From DUOX01 sp050944015 (GTDB lineage: Bacteria > Bacillota > Clostridia > Oscillospirales > Oscillospiraceae): a DNA stretch of 64,000 nucleotides. This document shows, in pieces, positions 33,748 to 41,392 of this stretch (the stretch's first letter is position 1; each line of letters opens with the position of its first letter). Position numbers and translations under genes: made by a program. The notes beneath the pieces were generated by a model, which saw only the letters and a program-made list of their open reading frames with translations, made no database searches and was not told the origin of the DNA. The DNA lies in the NCBI GenBank assembly GCA_050944015.1, contig JBMNQG010000001.1, positions 1 to 64,000 of the forward strand, read 5' to 3'.

Positions 33748-33776
33748 ATTCCATTAGCGGAATATGCCCATTCCGC
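33748..33776. promoter_or_regulatory. Overlapping inverted repeats, candidate LysR operator
   Basis: ATTCC-N6-GGAAT (33748-33763) overlaps GCGGAAT-N6-ATTCCGC (33757-33776). The second has seven perfect base pairs per arm. They sit 10-38 bases upstream of the -35 box of the oxidoreductase promoter, the normal activation position for a LysR regulator. Confidence 0.6.
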
Positions 33777-33785
33777 AAATAGAAT

Positions 33786-33814
33786 TTGGAAATAGGATAA
33801 AGTCGTGGTAATAT
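33786..33814 (+). promoter_or_regulatory. Sigma-A promoter of the flavin oxidoreductase gene
   Basis: TTGGAA (33786-33791) and TAATAT (33809-33814) have a 17-base spacer. The start codon is 61 bases further on, behind AAGGAGGAAG. Confidence 0.65.
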
Positions 33815-33875
33815 ATTAAAAAGCCTGTTATATTAGAAAGAAAAATATGGAACTGGATGCTAAGGAGGAAGAAAA

Positions 33876-35810
33876 ATGTGTGAGTTTCCCAGACTTTTTT
33901 CTCCATTGAAGGTTGGGCCTGTCATCATGAAGAACAGGATAGAGACCGGCCCGATGTCCATTGTGGAGATGGACGCAAAGGAATGCCTTACCGACCAGGC
34001 AATTGCCTTTTATGAGGGGCTTGCGGCGGGCGGGGCCGCCGTCGTGACGATAGGCGAGAGTATTATCCGCACGGAAAACGGCAAGACCCATCCTCAGCAG
34101 CTAATGCTGGGGCGCGACGAGGTGAGATACTGCCTGCAAAAAGTGGCCGACGCCATTCATGCCCACGGGGCCCTGGCCAATATTGAAATCAACCACGGCG
34201 GCTGCATGGCGGACCCCAGGTACAACAACGGCAACAAATCCATCGGCCCCGTCGGTTTTGTGGACGAATGGGGCGATGAGATTATAGGCATGGACGAGGC
34301 AATGATGGACGACGTGGCCAACGCCTTCGCGGAGGCGGTGGAGACGGTGAGAGACTGCGGCTTTGACATAGCTATGATTCACTGCGGCCACGGCTGGCTG
34401 CTTAACCAGTTCCTTTCGCCTTATTATAACACCCGCACCGACGAATACGGCGGAAGCATTGAGGGACGGGCCAAGTTCCCGCTTATGGTTATTGACCGAA
34501 TACGCGAGAGGGTGGGGCGCAGCATTGCCCTGGACATGCGCATCTCCGGCAGCGAATTCATAGAGGGCGGCCTTGAAATTGACGATGTGGTAAAGTTCTG
34601 CAAAATGGTGGAGGACAAGGTGGACATGATAAACGTCTCCGCCGGCGCACCCTGGACCAAGCGCATGGCCATTTCAATCTTTGAGGAGCGGGGTATAAAC
34701 TCCGAATTTTCAGCCGCGGTAAAGAAGTTTGTAACAAAGATACCGGTAACGGCCGTCGGAGGATACGCGGACCCTGCTCTTATGGAGAAGCACCTAGAGG
34801 AGGGCAGGGCGGACGCCTTCGTCCTGGGCCGAAGCATCCTTGCGGACCCCATGCTGCCCCACAAGGCGCGCACTGGCAACGCGGACAAGATCCATAGATG
34901 CCTGCGGTGCTACGTGTGCAACGAGGCTCAGTACTTTAAGACCCGCACCCTGTACTGCTCCATTAACCCCATCGCTGGCAGGGAGTATGAGGCCAAGATG
35001 TTCCCGCCCCCGGCGCCCAGAAGAAAAGTTCTTGTGGCAGGCGGCGGGCCCGGCGGAATGCAGGCGGCAATAACCGCTGCCAGAAGAGGACATGAGGTTG
35101 TGCTTTATGAAAAAACTGGCGAGCTTGGCGGCGCCTTAAAGTTTGCAAGGCATATACCGTTTAAGAAAGACGTGCAGGTATTTGCCGAAACCCTGGAGCG
35201 GGAGCTGAGAGCCGAGAAAAATGTGACGATTCATCTCAATACTCCTGTGATCAGGGAACTGATAGAAAAGGAAAAGCCGGATCTTGTAATCGCCGCAATC
35301 GGCGCCGACCCGCTCATACCTCCAATCAAGGGGCTGGACAACGAAAAAGTCGTCTACGCCACTGACATGTTTGACGAGGGCGTTAAAATCGGCAAAAAGG
35401 TTGTAATTATCGGCGGCGGGCTTGTGGGCTGCGAGTCCGGCCTGCACCTGGCCAACGGGGGGCACGACGTTACGATAATCGAAATGCGGGACGATGTGGC
35501 AATTGACGCCACCCCCGACCACAGGCGCTTCATGTTACCCCTGCTGGAGGAAAAGGTCAAATGTGCATGCTCCCTGACGGTCAGCGAGGTTACAGAGGAG
35601 GGCGTCAAGGCCAGGGGCGCCGACGGCGCCGAGTCTTTCTTCCCGGCTGATACTGTCATTCTAGCGGCAGGCTTGAAGGCAAGGGAGACGGAGGCCGAGT
35701 CGTTGAGGAACTGCAGCTATGATTTCGTCAGAATCGGGGACTGTCTCAGGGCAAGGAAGATTTACAACGCAGTACGGGAAGGCTTTGACGCCGGAACATT
35801 TGTAAGATAA
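33876..35810 (+). CDS. FMN/FAD/4Fe-4S enoate or 2,4-dienoyl-CoA reductase family oxidoreductase
   Basis: 644 residues. The N-terminal old-yellow-enzyme barrel (about 1-345) contains the active-site HCGHGWLLNQFLSPYYNTRTDEYGG segment. A four-cysteine cluster site follows (CLRCYVCNEA and a later CSINP, about 345-370). The C-terminal pyridine nucleotide-disulphide oxidoreductase half has two dinucleotide folds (VAGGGPGGMQAAI and IIGGGLVGCESGLHL). Relatives include 2,4-dienoyl-CoA reductase, clostridial enoate reductase and bile acid BaiCD/BaiH. They pass hydride from NAD(P)H through FAD and Fe-S to FMN to reduce a C=C bond. The actual substrate is unknown. The divergent LysR gene likely controls it. 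Confidence 0.9.
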   Translation: MCEFPRLFSPLKVGPVIMKNRIETGPMSIVEMDAKECLTDQAIAFYEGLAAGGAAVVTIGESIIRTENGKTHPQQLMLGRDEVRYCLQKVADAIHAHGALANIEINHGGCMADPRYNNGNKSIGPVGFVDEWGDEIIGMDEAMMDDVANAFAEAVETVRDCGFDIAMIHCGHGWLLNQFLSPYYNTRTDEYGGSIEGRAKFPLMVIDRIRERVGRSIALDMRISGSEFIEGGLEIDDVVKFCKMVEDKVDMINVSAGAPWTKRMAISIFEERGINSEFSAAVKKFVTKIPVTAVGGYADPALMEKHLEEGRADAFVLGRSILADPMLPHKARTGNADKIHRCLRCYVCNEAQYFKTRTLYCSINPIAGREYEAKMFPPPAPRRKVLVAGGGPGGMQAAITAARRGHEVVLYEKTGELGGALKFARHIPFKKDVQVFAETLERELRAEKNVTIHLNTPVIRELIEKEKPDLVIAAIGADPLIPPIKGLDNEKVVYATDMFDEGVKIGKKVVIIGGGLVGCESGLHLANGGHDVTIIEMRDDVAIDATPDHRRFMLPLLEEKVKCACSLTVSEVTEEGVKARGADGAESFFPADTVILAAGLKARETEAESLRNCSYDFVRIGDCLRARKIYNAVREGFDAGTFVR

Positions 35811-35823
35811 ATTAAAGAAAAGC

Positions 35824-35856
35824 AAAAAGACCGACGATTATATCGTCGGTCTTTTT
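35824..35856. terminator. Terminator between the oxidoreductase gene and tRNA-Pro
   Basis: A 15-bp perfect stem (AAAAAGACCGACGAT, loop TAT) is A-rich on one side and T-rich on the other. It serves both converging transcripts. Confidence 0.85.
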
Positions 35857-35857
35857 C

Positions 35858-35933
35858 TGGTCGGAGTGGTGGGACTCGAACCCACGGCCTCATGGTCCCG
35901 AACCATGCACGCTACCACCTGCGCTACACCCCG
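35858..35933 (-). tRNA. tRNA-Pro (anticodon CGG)
   Basis: A 76-base cloverleaf. Acceptor CGGGGTG pairs with CACTCCG (one G-U), the anticodon stem CATGG/CCATG encloses loop TTCGGGA, and the T arm is GTGGGTTCGAGTCCCAC. CCA is encoded. The anticodon CGG reads CCG. The gene is intact; its 5' side faces the integrase module, so its 3' end is not the integration point. Confidence 0.95.
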
Positions 35934-35943
35934 CTGGTGCTTG

Positions 35944-35972
35944 ATATTGCTTGAAAAGTTGAGAATTATCAA
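35944..35972 (-). promoter_or_regulatory. Sigma-A promoter of tRNA-Pro
   Basis: TTGATA (35967-35972, minus strand) and CAATAT (35944-35949) are separated by 17 bases, just before the tRNA. Confidence 0.65.
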
Positions 35973-36024
35973 TGGTTTGCGGTTTTGGCGCTGTCTTTTT
36001 GTGTCCTAACGCGTCCTATGTTTG

Positions 36025-36059
36025 GTGGGTACTCTAGTGGATACTCGCGGTGGGTACTC
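36025..36059. repeat. Three direct repeats next to the integrase stop, candidate att/arm sites
   Basis: GTGG(G/A)TACTC occurs at 36025-36034, 36037-36046 and 36050-36059, in one orientation with a 12- to 13-base period. The repeats are directly after the integrase stop codon. A shorter pair of GTCCTA repeats lies just before (36003-36018). Tyrosine recombinases commonly bind such iterated arm sites near the element end. Confidence 0.55.
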
Positions 36060-36061
36060 GA

Positions 36062-37081
36062 CTATACCAAGCTGTTCACGGCTTTAAGCTGTTCAGATAG
36101 GGGAATGTGAGTATATTGTAAAGTTGTTTGATAATCTGAGTGACCCGCTGTAGCTGTGATAATTGCCGGCTGTATTTCCGCCAATGCCATCATGGTTGCA
36201 AATGTATGGCGGCAACAATGGGGATTAAGTCTACGAATACCTAAGCGCTCTAATGTCGCATAGTAGGTATTATAGAATACTTTTTCGTGCATTTCAAGTA
36301 GCTTTTTTTTGTTTGCGTTATAAAACTTTTTGACAATCGGAAGTATGCGGTCATTGATGGGGATTGTCCTGTTGATGCCCGCATCTGTTTTTATGCCACC
36401 TATCATGTACTGTTCGTTAAGGTATATATTATCTTTTGTTATTTTCGCAAGCTCTCCGTAACGCATACCAGTATAAATCATTACTAAAATGTACCCAGTA
36501 AAATCGTTTCCGTTTTCGTAGTCTTGCCACAGCTTATTCCGTTCATCGAGCGTAAAAGCATCTTTTTTGCTTTTGGGTTTCTTCTCTAACTTGATAAACT
36601 CGGCATAGTTTTTGTTGATATAGTCATTCTCGATTGCGTACTTATACAAATTGTTCATCAAAGACTTAATATCGGCTTTGGTTCGCCTACCGTATGGACA
36701 ATCATCTACAACCTTTTGCAAGTCAGCCGTTTTCAATTGATTGAATTGCCGCCAATAAATACTTTCGCAGTGTTTGTACGCCGCCCTGTAACCGTCGGCA
36801 GTTGACTTGCTCACCTTCTTAAAATGTGGTTTACTCCAAAGGTCATAAAGCTCTTTGAAAGTAATGTTTACAATGGGGTCATCTTGTGATTTATATTGCT
36901 TTATCCATTCCAGCGCTTCACGTTTCGTCTTAAAACCAGACTTTGTTTTAACTATACGCTTTTTCTTTTTTGTACCATCTTCCAATTCAACTATATCCCA
37001 ACCAAGAGTAATTTTAGCTCTCCATCGACCATTCGGGAGCTTGTATGCCGTGCTCTCGCCGTTTGCGCGTTTTTTTGCCAT
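36062..37081 (-). CDS. int: Tyrosine-type site-specific recombinase (integrase)
   Basis: 339 residues from ATG 37081, which has GAAAGGGGATG upstream; the open frame runs to 37162. It has an N-terminal AP2-like arm-binding region (NGRWRAKITLG), a SAM-like core-binding domain and a catalytic domain. The active-site residues are in YTGMRYGEL (Arg), NPHCCRHTF (His-x-x-Arg), AGHSDYQTT (His) and LQYTHI (Tyr). All appear intact, so the enzyme may still be active. It belongs to the phage/Tn916 type. Its 3' end faces tRNA-Pro and the direct repeats. Confidence 0.92.
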   Translation of the reverse strand: MAKKRANGESTAYKLPNGRWRAKITLGWDIVELEDGTKKKKRIVKTKSGFKTKREALEWIKQYKSQDDPIVNITFKELYDLWSKPHFKKVSKSTADGYRAAYKHCESIYWRQFNQLKTADLQKVVDDCPYGRRTKADIKSLMNNLYKYAIENDYINKNYAEFIKLEKKPKSKKDAFTLDERNKLWQDYENGNDFTGYILVMIYTGMRYGELAKITKDNIYLNEQYMIGGIKTDAGINRTIPINDRILPIVKKFYNANKKKLLEMHEKVFYNTYYATLERLGIRRLNPHCCRHTFATMMALAEIQPAIITATAGHSDYQTTLQYTHIPLSEQLKAVNSLV

Positions 37082-37290
37082 GTTCCATCCCCTTTCATTT
37101 TTTATTACTTTGCCTTCTTTGGCCTGCCCCGCTTTCGTAAACTCGGCTTTATTGTTGCACAAAATACCCGTTTTGCATTGTTAAAATTGCAAATATATGC
37201 GGCAAATAATTACAAAAAGAAAGAAGGGTGAGCATGTCTGAACTGGAATTGGTGCGTATTTTTCAAACATTATCCCAAGAAGAAAGCGTA

Positions 37291-37617
37291 TCATCGTCGA
37301 TTATTGTAAAGTGTTATTACGAGTTCCTCGACAAAACGACGCTTATCAAGCGGCAACTTCCGGAAAGCCTTAATAATCTCCAATTCAATCTCAGAAAGCT
37401 CGACATCGGAAATGGTGTCGGGCTTTTTTGTTGGACTCATCAACTCATCAATTGTAATCCCAAAATACTCTGCAAGCTTCTTTTTAGTCGGATTTGTTGG
37501 CTGTCCTCCGTTTTTCCAACGCTGCAATAAGCTGTGACTTAAATTCAAGTCCCTCAGCACTCTCGATTCCGACTTTCCCGCCTGTTCGCACAGTTTCTTA
37601 TAGTTGTCATAAAACAT
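37291..37617 (-). CDS. XRE/Cro-CI-family repressor
   Basis: 108 residues. The N-terminal helix-turn-helix (YKKLCEQAGKSESRVLRDLNLSHSLLQRWKNGGQ) is followed by a short C-terminal helix-rich region without the LexA-like protease part of large CI repressors. GAGGGG precedes the ATG. It lies upstream of the integrase on the same strand and divergent from the excisionase-like gene, so it probably represses the latter. The 128-base gap between it and the integrase shows no separate gene I trust. Confidence 0.85.
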   Translation of the reverse strand: MFYDNYKKLCEQAGKSESRVLRDLNLSHSLLQRWKNGGQPTNPTKKKLAEYFGITIDELMSPTKKPDTISDVELSEIELEIIKAFRKLPLDKRRFVEELVITLYNNRR

Positions 37618-37650
37618 AATCTATCCCCTCGTTTTTTGTTGAAATATTAA

Positions 37651-37857
37651 ATGTATCTAACAATACGGCAAGCGGCGGAGCATCTACAAGTAAGCACCAA
37701 AACCATTTACAGGCGAATAAAGGACGGCTCGCTACAGGCCATAAAGCTGGGGTCGCGAACTGTCCGCATAGATGAACAGGAGTTAGAGCGATACATAAAC
37801 CAATTTCGCGGAAAACGGGAGGGAGAGAAGGTCATATGCTTGTACGCCGCGGCATAA
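37651..37857 (+). CDS. Excisionase-family (MerR-like helix-turn-helix) DNA-binding protein
   Basis: 68 residues of the excisionase/helix_turn_helix_17 type: YLTIRQAAEHLQVSTKTIYRRIKDGSLQAIKLGSRTVRI is the standard winged-helix core, and a short basic tail follows. Such proteins bend DNA with the integrase for excision. No good ribosome binding site precedes ATG 37651, so translation may be weak. The tail (ICLYAAA) may be shortened or replaced by the junction with chromosomal DNA. spoIVFA begins 23 bases after its stop. Confidence 0.8.
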   Translation: MYLTIRQAAEHLQVSTKTIYRRIKDGSLQAIKLGSRTVRIDEQELERYINQFRGKREGEKVICLYAAA

Positions 37858-37880
37858 TATGTCCCAAGGAGGTGTGCCGC

Positions 37881-38837
37881 GTGTCCAGGGTGAAGTTTTA
37901 CATATCCGCCGTAATCTTTATTCTTATTACGGCGGTAAAGCTGATGTCCCCCACCATTGCCCAGGAGCTTAAATATAAGCTGCTTCCGGCCATTGACCAG
38001 AATACCGATTACAAAGCGGCAATGCTTGCCCTGGGGGAGAGGCTGACTGACGACGATGGGTTTATTTCTGTTTTAAACAGCTTTTATAAAGATGAGGTTG
38101 CGGAAGACGAAGAGCATGAGTTGGAAAAGAGTCCTGTAAAACGAAATGCCTCCGGTTACTCCCCAACCACGATTGGGGAATTGAGGGAAAGCTTTTCCGT
38201 CATAGTCCCTAAAGGGGAAAGCGCCGGAAATTCTGCAGGCAGTAAAGAGGAGGATACGGAGCCGGCACAGGAGACCATGGCCGAAATTCCGGTGGAGGAG
38301 CCGGAGCAGCCCGTTGAGGAAGAGATTGCCGAGGAGCCTGAGGAGGATAAAATGCCGGAGGCGATCGCCGCTTTTCTTGAATCCCAGAGGGAGTATTCGG
38401 ACTATAATGTGCCTGAGAATGTAAGTTATACAATGCCGCCTCTGCCCTTTGAATATACCAGCCCGGTGCAGGGGTACACTTCTTCCGGGTTTGGGTACAG
38501 GCTCCACCCCATAGCAGACTCCGTCAAGTTCCATTATGGCACCGACTTTGCCGCCAATCAGGGAGACGACATACTTGCCTTTGCGGACGGCGTCGTACTT
38601 GCGACGGGGGAGAACGAAACCTACGGCCTTTATCTTATTATAGGCCACGGGAATGGATATGAGACCTTATACGCACACTGCAGCAGGATATTGGTGTCCA
38701 ATGGAGAAAGCGTAACAAAAGGACAAAAAATCGCCTACGTAGGACAGACGGGCGAAACCACCGGCCCTCACCTGCATTTCGAGCTTATGAAGGACGGTGT
38801 ATATCTGAATCCCGAGTTCTACCTGAATGTGTTGTGA
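37881..38837 (+). CDS. spoIVFA: SpoIVFA-like membrane protein with M23 (LytM) domain
   Basis: 318 residues from GTG 37881, which follows AAGGAGG (37866-37872); the frame is open to 37836. One membrane helix (FYISAVIFILITAV) is followed by an acidic Pro/Glu linker (about 115-185) and a C-terminal M23 peptidase-like domain. SpoIVFA in Bacillus holds and inhibits the SpoIVFB protease in the outer forespore membrane until a forespore signal arrives. Here the metal and catalytic motifs look complete (HYGTDFAA, YAHCSRI, PHLHFE), unlike the degenerate LytM of Bacillus SpoIVFA as I recall it. Identification rests on the domain plan and the M50 gene that overlaps or abuts it. Confidence 0.8.
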   Translation: MSRVKFYISAVIFILITAVKLMSPTIAQELKYKLLPAIDQNTDYKAAMLALGERLTDDDGFISVLNSFYKDEVAEDEEHELEKSPVKRNASGYSPTTIGELRESFSVIVPKGESAGNSAGSKEEDTEPAQETMAEIPVEEPEQPVEEEIAEEPEEDKMPEAIAAFLESQREYSDYNVPENVSYTMPPLPFEYTSPVQGYTSSGFGYRLHPIADSVKFHYGTDFAANQGDDILAFADGVVLATGENETYGLYLIIGHGNGYETLYAHCSRILVSNGESVTKGQKIAYVGQTGETTGPHLHFELMKDGVYLNPEFYLNVL

Positions 38838-38844
38838 TTTGGAT

Positions 38845-39474
38845 ATGAAAAAGACGTATGCCAAACAAAGACCCCCCTTGACGGGACGAAAGAAGCTTAT
38901 TTCGGTCAGCGCCGGTTTTCTCCTCTTGTTTGCGGCGCTATATTTTTTTGACGATACGGGATTGCTTTCGGCCTTTGTGCCTGCGGTTTTGGCCCACGAG
39001 GCCGGGCATGCACTGGCTTTGACGCTGAAAGGCGTGGAAATAACCGGCCTGCATTTCAGCCTGTCTGGAATACGCATGGACTACCGGGGAAGAATGGATA
39101 TGGGCGGCGAGCTGCAGGCGGCGGCTTTGGGACCCCTGTTCGGCCTCGTTTACGCATTTGCCGCCTCTTATGCGGGCCGGAAGCTTGAAAGCGAGTTTCT
39201 GCTTTGCAGCGCGGGAATAAGCCTTGTGCTGACCCTTTTCAACCTACTGCCCGCCATACCCTTGGACGGGGGTAGGATTCTGAATGTGATGCTATCCCGG
39301 TTTTGCGGATACGAGGTCACTGAAATGGTTTTGTTCCTATCCACGCTTTTGACGGCTCTGGTCCTGATGCTGGCGGGGCTATGGTTTTTCTACCGGGGAT
39401 ACGGCATCGCCCTCATACCGGTCGGGCTGTGGCTTTTCTGGCACGCGCTGACGGAATATTCGTCGGACGCTTAG
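38845..39474 (+). CDS. spoIVFB: SpoIVFB-like M50 site-2 protease (pro-sigma-K processing)
   Basis: About 209 residues with several membrane helices, the metalloprotease motif LAHEAGHAL and the third zinc ligand in LLPAIPLDGGRIL. This matches SpoIVFB, which cleaves pro-sigma-K inside the membrane in the mother cell. The N-terminus is uncertain. ATG 38845 is preferred because it begins MKKTYAKQ; ATG 38827 overlaps the end of spoIVFA, and no clear ribosome site precedes either, so translation is likely coupled to spoIVFA. sigK is not in the window. Confidence 0.82.
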   Translation: MKKTYAKQRPPLTGRKKLISVSAGFLLLFAALYFFDDTGLLSAFVPAVLAHEAGHALALTLKGVEITGLHFSLSGIRMDYRGRMDMGGELQAAALGPLFGLVYAFAASYAGRKLESEFLLCSAGISLVLTLFNLLPAIPLDGGRILNVMLSRFCGYEVTEMVLFLSTLLTALVLMLAGLWFFYRGYGIALIPVGLWLFWHALTEYSSDA

Positions 39475-39556
39475 GCCGTATGCTTGTTTTTAACGCATTC
39501 TTGGTATAAAATACATAGGCATTATTAACTTATCTTATATTAATTGGACGTGTGTT

Positions 39557-41392
39557 ATGGATAGGAAACTGGAAAAAATTTTGCGCCGGGTGCAGAAACC
39601 AGCGCGCTACACCGGCGGTGAATACAATCAGATAATCAAGGATAAGTCCGAAGTTGACCTGCGCATGGCCTTTTGTTTTCCCGATACCTATGAGATAGGC
39701 ATGTCCAACCTGGGGATGCGGATTCTCTACGGAGTTATAAACGAAATGCCCGGCGTATGGTGCGAGAGGGTATTTGCCCCCTGGATGGACATGGAAGAGG
39801 AAATGCGTAGGGAGGGGATACCCCTTTGGGCGCTGGAGAGCGGCGACCCCGTATCCGAGTTTGATGTGGTGGCCTTTTCCCTGGGCTATGAAATGGCCTA
39901 CACCAACGTGCTGAACATGCTGGACCTTGCGGGCATCCCCCTGAGGAGCGCCGACAGGCCCGGACTTGTACCGCTTGTGTTTGCAGGCGGGACAAGCTGC
40001 TGCAACCCGGAGCCTCTTGCGGATTTTATAGACCTGTTCGTCATAGGCGAGGGGGAGGACATGGACAGGGAAGTGCTGGAGCTTTTCCGCCAGGCCAAAA
40101 GAGAGGGCTGGGCGAAAAGCGAGTTCCTGCGCAGGGCCTCCCAAATTGGCGGAGTTTATGTACCATCCCTTTATGACGTGAGATATAATGACGACGGCAC
40201 CATAGCGGCAATCGAGCCGAAGGACGGTGCGCCGGAGGCCGTTACAAAGCGTATAGTTGAGGACTTTGAAAACAGCTATTTCCCTACAAATCCCATAGTG
40301 CCCTCCACGGAGATAGTGCACGACAGGGTCACCCTGGAGCTGTTTCGGGGCTGCATCCGGGGCTGCCGTTTCTGCCAGGCGGGCTTTGCCTACAGGCCGG
40401 TGCGTGTCCGCAGCGTGGAAAAGCTTGTGCAGCAGGGCATAGAAAGCCTTAAAAACACAGGGTATCAGGAAATAAGCCTGGCGTCCCTCAGCAGCAGCGA
40501 TTACCCGGGGCTGAGCCGGCTTTGCTACGGCCTTCTTGACTGGTGCGAGCCCCGCAATATCAATCTTTCCCTGCCGTCACTCAGGGCGGACAACTTCTCC
40601 ATGGACATCATGAAAAGGGTGCAGCGTGTCCGCAGGGCGGGGCTGACCTTCGCCCCGGAGGCGGGCACCCAGCGCCTGCGGGACGCCATAAATAAAAACG
40701 TGACCGAGGAGGACCTGCTGGAATCCTGCCGCGTGGCCTTTGAGGGAGGCTGGAACGGCGTCAAGCTGTATTTCATGCTTGGCCTGCCAACTGAAACTGA
40801 CGAGGACGTACTTGGCATAGCCGACCTGGCGTATAAGGTGTTGGAGATATGGAAAACCCACGCAATGTCCAAAAGCCGGGGCGTGAAGATAACCGTCAGC
40901 ACCTCCTGCTTCGTGCCAAAGCCCCACAGCCCCTTCCAGTGGGAGCCCCAGGTTACCATGGATGAATACAGGCGGCGGGTAAAGCTGCTGGCCGACAACA
41001 TGCGGTCCAAGTTCATTAACTACAACTGGCACGACCCGGAGACAAGCTTTATAGAGGCTGTGCTCTCCAGGGGAGACAGGAGGCTTGGGGCCGTCATAGA
41101 GCAGGTTTGGAGAACCGGAGGCAGGATGGAGGCCTGGAGCGAGAACTTCTCCCTCCAGCGCTGGCTGGCCGCCTTTGAAGCCTGCGGCCTGGACCCGGCC
41201 TTTTACGCCAACCGGGAGCGGGGCAGGGATGAGATTATGCCCTGGTACCGGATTAACATGGGTGTCAGGCCGCAGCATTTGTGGAAGGAGAGGGAGCGCG
41301 CCTACGGCTTCGTGCTCACGCCCGACTGCTCGGTTCGCTGCACCGGCTGCGGGGCCAACACCCTTATGAAAGGTGGGCTCTACTGTGGATAA
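39557..41392 (+). CDS. B12-binding-like radical SAM protein (TIGR03960 family)
   Basis: 611 residues. An N-terminal cobalamin-binding-like domain precedes a radical SAM core whose cluster motif is FRGCIRGCRFCQAG (CxxxCxxC). The downstream region contains ANFS-type and PKPHSPFQW segments typical of the family. A pair of cysteines near the C-terminus (CSVRCTGCGAN) may bind another metal. The gene is nearly always followed by a DUF2344 gene, as here, and close to rplS or rne/rng-type genes. The reaction is unproven; a tRNA or ribosomal modification role is often assumed. Confidence 0.88.
   Translation: MDRKLEKILRRVQKPARYTGGEYNQIIKDKSEVDLRMAFCFPDTYEIGMSNLGMRILYGVINEMPGVWCERVFAPWMDMEEEMRREGIPLWALESGDPVSEFDVVAFSLGYEMAYTNVLNMLDLAGIPLRSADRPGLVPLVFAGGTSCCNPEPLADFIDLFVIGEGEDMDREVLELFRQAKREGWAKSEFLRRASQIGGVYVPSLYDVRYNDDGTIAAIEPKDGAPEAVTKRIVEDFENSYFPTNPIVPSTEIVHDRVTLELFRGCIRGCRFCQAGFAYRPVRVRSVEKLVQQGIESLKNTGYQEISLASLSSSDYPGLSRLCYGLLDWCEPRNINLSLPSLRADNFSMDIMKRVQRVRRAGLTFAPEAGTQRLRDAINKNVTEEDLLESCRVAFEGGWNGVKLYFMLGLPTETDEDVLGIADLAYKVLEIWKTHAMSKSRGVKITVSTSCFVPKPHSPFQWEPQVTMDEYRRRVKLLADNMRSKFINYNWHDPETSFIEAVLSRGDRRLGAVIEQVWRTGGRMEAWSENFSLQRWLAAFEACGLDPAFYANRERGRDEIMPWYRINMGVRPQHLWKERERAYGFVLTPDCSVRCTGCGANTLMKGGLYCG

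Larger units (their letters stand above)
36025..37860. mobile_element. Prophage or integrative-element remnant (integrase, repressor, excisionase)
   Basis: An integrase and a repressor on the minus strand and a divergent excisionase-like gene on the plus strand reproduce the lysogeny-control end of a phage or conjugative element. No structural, replication or transfer genes follow. The stretch is visibly richer in A+T than its neighbours. The left limit is set at the repeats near 36025; the right limit, between the excisionase gene and spoIVFA, is approximate and no flanking duplicate could be identified by eye. Confidence 0.6.

Noticed and set aside
35858..35933. tRNA-Pro as the attachment site of the integrase module
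   Set aside because: The integrase lies on the 5' side of the tRNA, the gene is intact and a second copy of its 3' end was not seen. Integration usually uses tRNA 3' ends.
37234..37530. Plus-strand frame with an AAGGGTGAGC-like site before ATG 37234
   Set aside because: It overlaps the well-supported repressor gene on the opposite strand for most of its length, and beyond the first 30 residues it has no protein-like pattern.
36062..39474. A sigK-skin-like developmental excision system
   Set aside because: The integrase is not inside a sporulation gene, sigK is not present here and spoIVFA is intact; adjacency alone does not support it.
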